DNA of 64,000 nt from Peribacillus muralis (lineage in GTDB: Bacteria; Bacillota; Bacilli; Bacillales; DSM-1321): the NCBI RefSeq assembly GCF_001645685.2, contig NZ_CP017080.1, positions 3,277,051 through 3,341,050 on the forward strand, in the 5' to 3' direction. A model generated the notes under the pieces. That model searched no databases. It was not told where the DNA came from and saw only the letters and a list, made by a program, of their open reading frames with translations. Both the position numbers and the translations under genes were made by a program. The stretch's first letter is position 1. Each line of letters starts with the position of its first letter. Positions 20,150-27,453 of the stretch are shown here, one piece after another.

Positions 20150-20393
20150 GCTAGACCCTCCCGCTTATAGTCTTTTTTTTACAATTTTTTTGTAAATACT
20201 GAAATACGATTTCTCTTAAGCCTTCACTTTCTAAAACAAATTCAAAATTGAAATTCTCCACTAGTTCTAGGAGTTTGCTTTACAACTATTTCAAAGATTC
20301 CCGGTCCAATGTATACATTCCTATAATTACATAGTTAGATGGTGCATCTTTCATTAGGTTTTTCTACCACTCACCTATTCGTCCTCCTTCAGC

Positions 20394-22214
20394 CTATTTC
20401 ACTGCTGAATAAGTTTTATTTCTTCTGCGATTGGCTAAATTTATCACGAATTGTTTAAGTTCTGTCATGGAAAAACCATCATAGGAGTTTAAAAGATACT
20501 GAATTTCATCTTCCTGATCCAATACCGCTTTTCCGATAAAGATTTTCGGGAATACGGCTTCACTATGAACCTCTTTTTCCCCTAATAGTTCTTCATACAT
20601 CTTCTCACCAGGTCTGATCCCTGAGAATTCGATTCCGATATCCTCTATTGAATAGCCGGATAATTGGATAAGATTCGTTGCTAATTCAACGATCTTCACG
20701 GGTTCACCCATATCAAGGACGAAGATTTCTCCGCCTCGAGCCAACGAACTTGCCTGGATGACTAATCTGGATGCTTCGGGTATGGTCATGAAATACCTCG
20801 TCATGTCTGGATGGGTGACGGTTACAGGACCACCGGCTTGGATTTGTTTTTTAAATAACGGGATGACACTTCCTCTGCTGCCCAAAACATTTCCGAAGCG
20901 AACGGCAACGAATTTGGTTGCGCTATTTTTAGCCAGCTGCTGGATGATCATTTCTGCAATCCGCTTCGTCGACCCCATGACATTGGTTGGGTTGACGGCC
21001 TTATCGGATGAAATCATCACAAATGCTCCTACACCAAACGTTTCTGACGCTTCTGCAACATTCTTCGTTCCAAAAACATTATTCTTGACAGCTTCACGTG
21101 GATTGTATTCCATAAGGGGAACATGTTTGTGTGCAGCGGCATGGTACACGACATCAGGACGATGTGTCTCCATCACTTCGAAAATCCTTTCCCGATCCTG
21201 AATATCTGCAATGACCGGTATGATTTCCATTTGATTGGCATATAACTTTTTCAATTCCATATCAATTTGATAGATACTATTCTCGCCGTGTCCTAGGAGG
21301 ATCAGTTGGCCGGGTGAGAAGCGGCAGATTTGCCGGCAAATTTCCGAACCGATCGAGCCTCCAGCCCCTGTAACCAAAATCGTCTTGCCGGTTACATATT
21401 GGGATATGCTCGTTATGTCCAGTTCAACCGGTTCCCTGCCCAATAAGTCTTCCACTTCGACTTCTTTAAATTGATTCACGGCTACTTTCCCTAACATAAT
21501 ATCTTCAATCATCGGAATAATTTGAGTTTTCGCACTCGTTTTTACACACTCATCAAATATGACCTTCAACTCTTTCTTGCTTAATGAAGGAATTGCAATG
21601 ACGATATTATCGATATGATATTTCTCTACCATTTCTGGAATATGCTTAGAGTTGCCGACAACGGGTATTCCCAAGATATCCAATTTTTCTTTTTTTGGAT
21701 CATCATCGATGAATGCGACAGGCTTCAGTTCAATATCCTGATTAGTAAGAAGCTGCCGTACAGCCATCGTTCCTGCCGATCCAGCACCGATGATCAACGT
21801 ATTCCTGGTTTCCGTTTGATTATGGATCAGACGGTTCCGCAGCATTCTCCACGAAAAACGGGACCCGCCAATGAGGATGATATGCATCATCCATGTAAGT
21901 GCCATGGCTCGTACAAACACATCTTGAAAAACGATGATTTGAATGGCGATAACCGCAATAACAGATAAGCTTACTGCTTTAACAATCGACACTAACTCCC
22001 GGATGCTCGCATATTCCCAGGCATTCTTATACAGTTTATAAATGGAAGCAAAAAAATGATGGCTAAATAATAGAGAGACTGAAGTGACCAAGAGTGTTGG
22101 TAATTTAAATATTTCCAAATAAGGATACAAGAACAAATAACTTACATAAATGGCCGATAATACGATCAATGAATCCAACAGCGCCAATAATGTCAGTCGT
22201 TTCCGATAGGCCAA
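20394..22214 (-). CDS. Membrane UDP-GlcNAc 4,6-dehydratase (PglF/EpsC-like)
   Basis: The 606-residue protein has four membrane helices (about residues 8-115), a CoA-binding-like Rossmann domain (LIIGAGSAGTMAVRQLL) and a C-terminal SDR domain with TGAGGSIGSEICRQ, HAAAHKHVPLMEYNP, SSDKAVNPTNVMGSTKR and RFGNVLGSRGSVIP. It is the retaining dehydratase type (PglF, EpsC, CapD) that makes UDP-4-keto-6-deoxy-GlcNAc, here probably for bacillosamine. The start is TTG at 22214, eight bases after GGGGG. An ATG-TAG pair lies between the ribosome binding site and TTG, ending directly against it. Base composition is richer in GC than in the genes that follow. Confidence 0.88.
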   Translation of the reverse strand: MAYRKRLTLLALLDSLIVLSAIYVSYLFLYPYLEIFKLPTLLVTSVSLLFSHHFFASIYKLYKNAWEYASIRELVSIVKAVSLSVIAVIAIQIIVFQDVFVRAMALTWMMHIILIGGSRFSWRMLRNRLIHNQTETRNTLIIGAGSAGTMAVRQLLTNQDIELKPVAFIDDDPKKEKLDILGIPVVGNSKHIPEMVEKYHIDNIVIAIPSLSKKELKVIFDECVKTSAKTQIIPMIEDIMLGKVAVNQFKEVEVEDLLGREPVELDITSISQYVTGKTILVTGAGGSIGSEICRQICRFSPGQLILLGHGENSIYQIDMELKKLYANQMEIIPVIADIQDRERIFEVMETHRPDVVYHAAAHKHVPLMEYNPREAVKNNVFGTKNVAEASETFGVGAFVMISSDKAVNPTNVMGSTKRIAEMIIQQLAKNSATKFVAVRFGNVLGSRGSVIPLFKKQIQAGGPVTVTHPDMTRYFMTIPEASRLVIQASSLARGGEIFVLDMGEPVKIVELATNLIQLSGYSIEDIGIEFSGIRPGEKMYEELLGEKEVHSEAVFPKIFIGKAVLDQEDEIQYLLNSYDGFSMTELKQFVINLANRRRNKTYSAVK

Positions 22215-22368
22215 CTACATTTCCCCCTTTAATAAAATTCACAGGTACCCGCGCTTTTAAATGAAGCATTGAAATATTGTGTTCCTTTTCACAAGAAAGT
22301 ACTATAAAAAAATTTGCATTGCAGAATAGGCCCCTCTTGTAGCTAGCATGTCCCATTACACTTACCTT

Positions 22369-23139
22369 TTAAAAAATGCCTAGTATTTTCTTTTTGAATG
22401 GCAGTGGTTTTTCAACAGCTGGACTTAGTCCCTTCATGAGCAGTTCCGCATTTTCCTTAAAATAAAAGCTCCGTTCGACACCATGCATCTTTGTGATTGT
22501 TTCGTACGCCTCTTGTAGGGTGAATCCCCTTGAGCCGGTATTATGAGCATCAGTTGCAACGAAATGTGCCAGATTATGCTCGATGATTTTCTTTGAAAAC
22601 GTTTGAATTTTCTTCCCGAAATTGCCGATGATGCTTCCAGAGGTAATTTGCGTTAAGGCACCTTCTTGAATTAATTCAAATAACCGTTTAGGGTTTTCCA
22701 TCAATTCCTTATTTCGTTCCGGATGTACGATAATCGGGGTGATCCCTCTCAGCAGCAGCTCGTATATCATATCTTGTGTGTATGTAGGGACACGTCCAGA
22801 CGGAAGCTCCAGTAGCATATACCTGCCTTTGTCGTCGAGTGTCAGAATTTCTTCCTTTTCCAGTGAAATGAATAAATCTCGGTGTATTCTTACTTCCTGC
22901 CCGAGATGAATCGTAAGGGGAATATGGGTCTGTTGAAATTTCTCGTTTAATTTCATGACTCTAGCGATGATGTCACTCTTCACGTTGACAAACTTCTCAT
23001 TTAAGTGATGCGGCGTTGCATACAAATCGGTGATTCCTTCTTCCACCGCTTTTTTTGCCATGCTCATGCTTGCCTCCACGTCTGTAGATCCATCATCGAC
23101 GCCTGGGAGAATGTGACAATGTATATCAATCAATCTCAA
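22369..23139 (-). CDS. ywqE: Protein-tyrosine phosphatase, PHP family (YwqE/CpsB)
   Basis: This is a 256-residue metal-dependent phosphotyrosine phosphatase of the PHP fold: DIHCHILPGVDDGS at residues 4-17, YATPHHLNEKF, GQEVRIHRD, HPERNKELME and VATDAHNTGSRG carry the metal ligands. It dephosphorylates the partner kinase encoded just upstream and so controls chain length and output of the polysaccharide. It lies 128 bases downstream of ywqD. A 154-base gap follows before the dehydratase gene. Confidence 0.92.
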   Translation of the reverse strand: MRLIDIHCHILPGVDDGSTDVEASMSMAKKAVEEGITDLYATPHHLNEKFVNVKSDIIARVMKLNEKFQQTHIPLTIHLGQEVRIHRDLFISLEKEEILTLDDKGRYMLLELPSGRVPTYTQDMIYELLLRGITPIIVHPERNKELMENPKRLFELIQEGALTQITSGSIIGNFGKKIQTFSKKIIEHNLAHFVATDAHNTGSRGFTLQEAYETITKMHGVERSFYFKENAELLMKGLSPAVEKPLPFKKKILGIF

Positions 23140-23267
23140 ACACTTCCTTTATAACGAACGGGTCTAAATACCTACTTCGTAAAAATAGTAATTATTACCC
23201 TGATTAATAGTAGCATACAAACCTTCCATTAAACAGGGTGTTATTTTGTCGAACTTTGTCTTATTGA

Positions 23268-23945
23268 TCAAGATTGATAGTAATAATAATTGCTGTTATC
23301 CGTTTCCACGCCATTCAAGACGACACCAAGCACGGATGTATTGGCTTTCGTTAATAGCTCCTTCGCCTTCACTGCACTTTGTTTGTTCGTCTTGCCGCTT
23401 GAGACGACCATGATCACGCCATCACATTTATTGGCGACAATTTGAGAGTCAGGAACGACCAGGACCGGCGGTGTATCAAAAATGATATAATCATACATTT
23501 CTTTCAGTTCCTTTATGGTTATGCCTATCGCTCTGGAATTCAATAATTCCGAAGGGTTGGGGGGAATGGGTCCGCTCGTCAAAATCTCCAGATTAGGCAC
23601 ATCCGTCTGCATGACCGCTGTTTCAATGCTCATTTTCTTCGTTAGCACACTCGTGAGTCCTTGTATATTACTAAGACCAAAGGCATAATGAACGGACGGT
23701 TTTCTCAAGTCTGCATCTACAAGCAGTACTTTTTTCTCCTCCTGAGCCAATACAATCGCGAGGTTCGCGGATGTCGTCGATTTCCCATCATTAGGCTCGG
23801 CTGAGGTAACGACAATGGTTTGTATATCTTCATCCACTGAGGAAAATTGGATATTCGTCCGAATCAATCGATATTGCTCCGTGATCGGTGATTTAGGATT
23901 ATTTTGGGCAATCAAATTCACTTGTTTTTTATCTTTACTTCTCAA
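23268..23945 (-). CDS. ywqD: Bacterial tyrosine kinase (YwqD/CpsD)
   Basis: This is a 225-residue cytoplasmic BY-kinase with Walker A TSAEPNDGKSTTSANLA, Walker A' LLVDADLRKPS and Walker B YIIFDTPPVLVVPD. The C-terminus ends in a tyrosine cluster (NSNYYYYQS) that is the autophosphorylation site in this family. In Firmicutes the kinase needs the separate membrane modulator encoded just upstream (23970-24659), and the phosphatase follows. Likely targets include UDP-sugar dehydrogenase and the export machinery. Confidence 0.92.
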   Translation of the reverse strand: MRSKDKKQVNLIAQNNPKSPITEQYRLIRTNIQFSSVDEDIQTIVVTSAEPNDGKSTTSANLAIVLAQEEKKVLLVDADLRKPSVHYAFGLSNIQGLTSVLTKKMSIETAVMQTDVPNLEILTSGPIPPNPSELLNSRAIGITIKELKEMYDYIIFDTPPVLVVPDSQIVANKCDGVIMVVSSGKTNKQSAVKAKELLTKANTSVLGVVLNGVETDNSNYYYYQS

Positions 23946-23969
23946 AAATCCCGCTTCCTTTCGTCCAGC

Positions 23970-24659
23970 TTAGCCTTTATTATGTACGTTCGAAATCTTC
24001 TGAATCGAGCCAAGTAGAGGCAATTCCAGGAGTGTCTCGATATCCTTCTCATCCTTGATCGTATTGTCCATGAACTCGAGCAAAAATGCCAAGCCAACGC
24101 CAGCCATCAAGCCGACCACCGCTGCAATCGCGATATTCAATATGGGATTAGGTTTTACAGGTGCAGGGTTCTCTTTGATTTCAGCTTTGGCAAGTACGCT
24201 AACATTGTCGACGTTCATGATATTTTTGATTTCTTTTTGGAACGTTTCAGAAATCGTATTGGCAATCTCCACTGCTTGCGATGGATTGCCATCCTGGACC
24301 GTTAAGGAAAACACTTGTGAATTTTGTTGGCTGTTAATGGTGATTTTTTCACTAAGCTGCTCCACGCTTTCGTCCAGTCCAAGCTTATCGATGACCTTCT
24401 CCAAAATGGCTGGGCTTTTAATGATCACGCTGTATGTATTGATCATGTCGATATTGGATCGTATTTGGGTCGAGTCCAATGGATTTTCGGATTGTTTCTG
24501 ATTAACGAGAATTTGTGTCGAAGATTGGTAGACGGGTGATAATAAGAAATAAGAAATCGATCCACTGATTAACGCCGCAATTAATGTCAGCAGCATGATT
24601 AGCTTCCAACGCTTCTTTAATGTTTTGAAAATATCTGTAATACTAATCGTTTCTTCCAT
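23970..24659 (-). CDS. ywqC: Chain-length modulator / kinase activator (YwqC/CpsC, Wzz family)
   Basis: The 229-residue Wzz-type protein has two membrane helices, at about residues 19-38 (LIMLLTLIAALISG) and 172-195 (IAIAAVVGLMAGVGLAFLL), with an outside loop between. The proline-rich stretch ENPAPVKPNPILN precedes helix 2, and the short C-tail should activate the kinase of the next gene. It is the first gene of the locus. AGGAGG is five bases before ATG, and a good promoter lies upstream (24695-24723). Confidence 0.9.
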   Translation of the reverse strand: MEETISITDIFKTLKKRWKLIMLLTLIAALISGSISYFLLSPVYQSSTQILVNQKQSENPLDSTQIRSNIDMINTYSVIIKSPAILEKVIDKLGLDESVEQLSEKITINSQQNSQVFSLTVQDGNPSQAVEIANTISETFQKEIKNIMNVDNVSVLAKAEIKENPAPVKPNPILNIAIAAVVGLMAGVGLAFLLEFMDNTIKDEKDIETLLELPLLGSIQKISNVHNKG

Positions 24660-24694
24660 TTCATCCTCCTAATATAATAAAAATGACCTAGTGC

Positions 24695-24723
24695 ATTATA
24701 ACACATAATATTACCTATATTAA
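24695..24723 (-). promoter_or_regulatory. Probable sigma-A promoter of the polysaccharide operon
   Basis: On the minus strand TTAATA (24718-24723), a 17-base spacer and TATAAT (24695-24700) preceded by TG form a good sigma-A type promoter about 35 bases before the ywqC start. It lies in the 448-base divergent region shared with the SinR-like gene. The rest of that region (24724-25107) shows no gene. One GTTCTTC, one base off the SinR consensus GTTCTYT, is seen near 24863-24869 on the minus strand. Confidence 0.6.
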
Positions 24724-25107
24724 TGTATTATCAAGGAAATTTTCATGAATCTTACAATGCATGAATACTTTTCTAGCGCTTAGATGATTCTATCGTATAA
24801 ATATCCTCGATTCAAAGGAATTTTTTTCCTAATCAAGCACCTTTGAAGCCATTACAGCTGAAGAACCCGCATTCTAAAAGGATTTCCGGATAAATAAATT
24901 AATCCTATTTACCCAATACTTGGTGTCCCCCATTGACACGATTAGATGAATCCACCTAAAACTAATTGCCCATTAAATGAAGAAAAACCATTTATGGACC
25001 GAATTGTGTCAGGTTTTTAGGGCGTAGTTATCATTATTAATGGAGTAAAACTGTGTAAACTGAAAATATGGTTTATATATTCATAGAAATGGTTAGGTGT
25101 GGTCAAT

Positions 25108-25407
25108 ATGATAGGTTACCGAGTCAAGTCGCTTAGGGAAGAAAGGAACATGTCAATTAGTGAACTCTCCACAAAATCGGGCGTTGCCAAATCCTATATA
25201 AGCTCACTGGAAAGAAACCTTCAAACAAACCCCACTATTTTAGTTTTGGAAAAAATAGCAAGAATTCTAGGTATTAAGGTTGATGCACTGCTTTATGAAC
25301 AAGGAAACAAAAGTATGGATGAAGAGTGGATCCAAATCATGCAGGATGTTATGGGTTCTGGCATATCGAAAGAGGAAATGCGCGAATTCATTCAGGATCG
25401 CAAATGA
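25108..25407 (+). CDS. SinR-like XRE regulator with Sin dimerisation domain
   Basis: The 99-residue protein has an N-terminal Cro/CI helix-turn-helix (RVKSLREERNMSISELSTKS followed by YISSLERN, residues 4-60) and a C-terminal Sin-type dimerisation helix pair (DEEWIQIMQDVMGSGISKEE, about residues 72-95), the architecture of SinR and SlrR. In B. subtilis SinR represses the eps exopolysaccharide operon and is held by SinI. Here the gene is divergent from the first polysaccharide gene, so local control of that operon is likely. ATG at 25108 follows TAGGTGTGG by a few bases. A GTG three codons upstream is less well placed. No sinI-like gene adjoins it. Confidence 0.85.
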   Translation: MIGYRVKSLREERNMSISELSTKSGVAKSYISSLERNLQTNPTILVLEKIARILGIKVDALLYEQGNKSMDEEWIQIMQDVMGSGISKEEMREFIQDRK

Positions 25408-25446
25408 TCGGTTTACATTATCGGTATCGCTTTCTTATGTATGCCA

Positions 25447-25494
25447 GTGAAAAGGGGGGAAGCAGCTTAAGCCACTCCTTCCCCCTTTTTTTCA
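25447..25494. terminator. Bidirectional terminator between the SinR-like and SGNH-like genes
   Basis: A long stem pairs GTGAAAAGGGGG with CCCCCTTTTTTTCAC and has runs of A and T on the two sides, so it can end transcription of the converging genes in both directions. Confidence 0.8.
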
Positions 25495-26343
25495 CTACCT
25501 GTCCTGTTTTTGCTGAAAATAGTCCTGCAGCACCTCGAACCATATCTGATGTCCTCGGTCATTTGGATGGATGTTATCATTGGTTAAAACATCAGCCAAT
25601 CTCAAATTCTGTTTTTCTAGCTTCTTTTCCATACCTGCCTTGCTATTCAAATACGTCCACTGATTCTTTTTGATGACATCCTCGGAAGCGTTCATATAAT
25701 CCAGATAACTCAAACCTAAGCTATTTTCCATTTCACCATTTGCGACTGAATTTGGTGAAATCATCAGAATCTTGGCATTTGGCCGTTCTTTTTGCCATTT
25801 TGCCATGATTTTTTCCAAATCGATTTCCGTCTGTTCCAGGCTAAGTGATTGATAGTGATTGTTAATCAGCGGCTTTTCAAAAATAATCAAATCAGGGTCA
25901 TCTTTTATGACTTCTTCGATTTTTTTACCTTCCAACAAATCCTCAGTTGAATACCCTTCATGACTATGATTCAAAAAACGCAATGCTTTAGCCTCATCAA
26001 GATCGGCACGCAGACTCTTCTCCAGACGCGCTGTCCATCTTTTCGCAGAAGTACTTGCTCCCGTTCCTGAAGTACCGTTACTCCCCACTAGGGAGACAAT
26101 GACCTTATCTTGCGTAAGTGACTTATACCGTAAATAATCGATTAACGGCTGCTGTTGATTATCTTCCGGTTTTAAGCTCTGTATCAATGCTTCCCTTTCT
26201 TCTTTTTCCTTTTGTTTAAGTTTTGCTTCAGCTTCTCTAGCCTCCACCCCGGCTGCCTGGTTTTTGTTTTTCCAATGGATTTGACCGGATGCCAGTACAG
26301 CTAAGCAAATGATCGCGATAATGATTAACCCATACTTCCTCAT
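25495..26343 (-). CDS. Membrane-anchored SGNH/GDSL-hydrolase-like protein
   Basis: The 282-residue protein has an N-terminal hydrophobic anchor (YGLIIIAIICLAVLASG), a charged stretch rich in Lys and Glu (about residues 30-65), then an SGNH-type fold. Block I reads VSLVGSNGTSGTGAS instead of the standard GDS, a block III-like segment reads LMISPNSVAN, and block V reads DNIHPNDRGHQIW with the Asp-x-x-His pair. Such proteins are usually secreted esterases or sugar O-deacetylases. The position of the nucleophilic Ser in block I is unclear. GGAGG lies six bases before ATG. Confidence 0.7.
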   Translation of the reverse strand: MRKYGLIIIAIICLAVLASGQIHWKNKNQAAGVEAREAEAKLKQKEKEEREALIQSLKPEDNQQQPLIDYLRYKSLTQDKVIVSLVGSNGTSGTGASTSAKRWTARLEKSLRADLDEAKALRFLNHSHEGYSTEDLLEGKKIEEVIKDDPDLIIFEKPLINNHYQSLSLEQTEIDLEKIMAKWQKERPNAKILMISPNSVANGEMENSLGLSYLDYMNASEDVIKKNQWTYLNSKAGMEKKLEKQNLRLADVLTNDNIHPNDRGHQIWFEVLQDYFQQKQDR

Positions 26344-26618
26344 CTTTACCTCCGTTTATAAACTAAGAATTTACATGGACCACGATTCAATACTTTTCTC
26401 TTTTTTTTGTCTAATTCATTATAACTAACATATTATCCGTTATAAAGAATGTTTTTCCAATCATTTCTGACATCACTCGACAAATCCGATGAATAAGATT
26501 CATTCATTAACCCCACGTAAACTATGTAATGCCCATATGAAATTTCCGTAATGTTATTGTATTTCCTGCTTCCTTCACGCTTTTTCGTTGTATGATAAGA
26601 AAAAAAGGAGTTTTGGTA

Positions 26619-26810
26619 ATGATTATTCTGCAGTATATGGAAAAGATTTTTTCATTCATGCATAAGGATATACCGGAAACTCATGTAAAATGCCATGTTT
26701 GTGCAGGTACGGGTGCCTACGATATTTATACGGATTGCCTTACCTGTAATGCAAAGGGGCTGATCAGTAAAGTGGAGTATAAGAGGAGGCTTGAAGAAGG
26801 TGAAATTTAA
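26619..26810 (+). CDS. Small protein with two CxxCxG zinc-knuckle motifs
   Basis: The 63-residue protein carries CHVCAGTGAYDIYTDCLTCN, that is, two DnaJ-type CxxCxGxG-like knuckles that should bind one zinc ion. I do not recognise a named family. The start is ATG at 26619, eight bases after AAAGGAG. The open frame extends nine codons upstream, but without a site. It has its own space (275 bases upstream without a gene) and precedes the VOC protein by 126 bases. Confidence 0.7.
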   Translation: MIILQYMEKIFSFMHKDIPETHVKCHVCAGTGAYDIYTDCLTCNAKGLISKVEYKRRLEEGEI

Positions 26811-26936
26811 CGGATTTCGTGAAGTCGATATGTGTAATCAAAGAAGCGGTATTGGCTATCGCTTCTTTTTTTTGTTTCAAAAAGGACCGTTTGTCCGCTG
26901 TCGTAAAAGGGTATTTTATTACGAGAGGTGATGGAT

Positions 26937-27410
26937 ATGACAGCAATTACGCACATCGGCTTGGCTGTGCCTGATTTGGATGCTGCGATTTCGTGGTATG
27001 GGCAGGTCCTGGGATTCAAGCTATTGGCGGGTCCGTATTCGTTTGATGCGAGTGCCGAGGACATGCCGAATATGACAAATGATCTTCTTGGCAATCATGT
27101 TAAAAAAATGCGGAACGCCCATTTGATGGCGGATAATCAGGTCGGCATCGAGCTTTTTGAATTCCAGGAGCCGAGAATGCCCAAAAGTGATAGTGATGCG
27201 TATCAGGGCTTTTTTCATATTTGCTTGGTTTCTGAAGATATTGAAGAGCTTGCCGATAAGATTGCGGATTCTGGCGGGAAGAAACGAAGCGATATGTGGA
27301 ATACGTGGGAGAACAAGCCCTATTATTTAATTTATTGTGAAGATCCTTTTGGCAATATCATTGAACTATACAGCCGCAGCACGGAATGGATGTATGGCAA
27401 TAAGGATTGA
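26937..27410 (+). CDS. VOC (glyoxalase/bleomycin-resistance) superfamily protein
   Basis: The 157-residue single VOC module of two beta-alpha-beta-beta-beta halves has likely metal ligands His in THIGLAVPD, Glu in GIELFEFQ, His in FFHICLV and Glu in FGNIIELYS. It resembles lactoylglutathione lyase and methylmalonyl-CoA epimerase-like proteins. The substrate cannot be read from the sequence. GAGAGG sits about eight bases before ATG at 26937. Upstream ATG 26931 and GTG 26928 lie too close to it. A strong terminator follows. Confidence 0.8.
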   Translation: MTAITHIGLAVPDLDAAISWYGQVLGFKLLAGPYSFDASAEDMPNMTNDLLGNHVKKMRNAHLMADNQVGIELFEFQEPRMPKSDSDAYQGFFHICLVSEDIEELADKIADSGGKKRSDMWNTWENKPYYLIYCEDPFGNIIELYSRSTEWMYGNKD

Positions 27411-27413
27411 TGC

Positions 27414-27450
27414 AAAAACAGCCCCCCAAACGATGGGAGGCTGTTTTTTT
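27414..27450. terminator. Terminator between the VOC gene and the subtilase
   Basis: AAAAACAGCCCCCC pairs with GGGAGGCTGTTTTTTT around a short loop. A-run and T-run flanks allow it to serve both convergent genes. Confidence 0.85.
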
Positions 27451-27453
27451 CCG

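Noticed and set aside
22105-22356. 83-codon minus-strand frame before the dehydratase gene
   Set aside because: It overlaps the N-terminus of the dehydratase in another frame. It has no family likeness, and the TTG start of the dehydratase with its site is better.
24860-24872. SinR operator
   Set aside because: Only one near match (GTTCTTC) is present, without a second half at SinR-type spacing, so it was not listed as a site.
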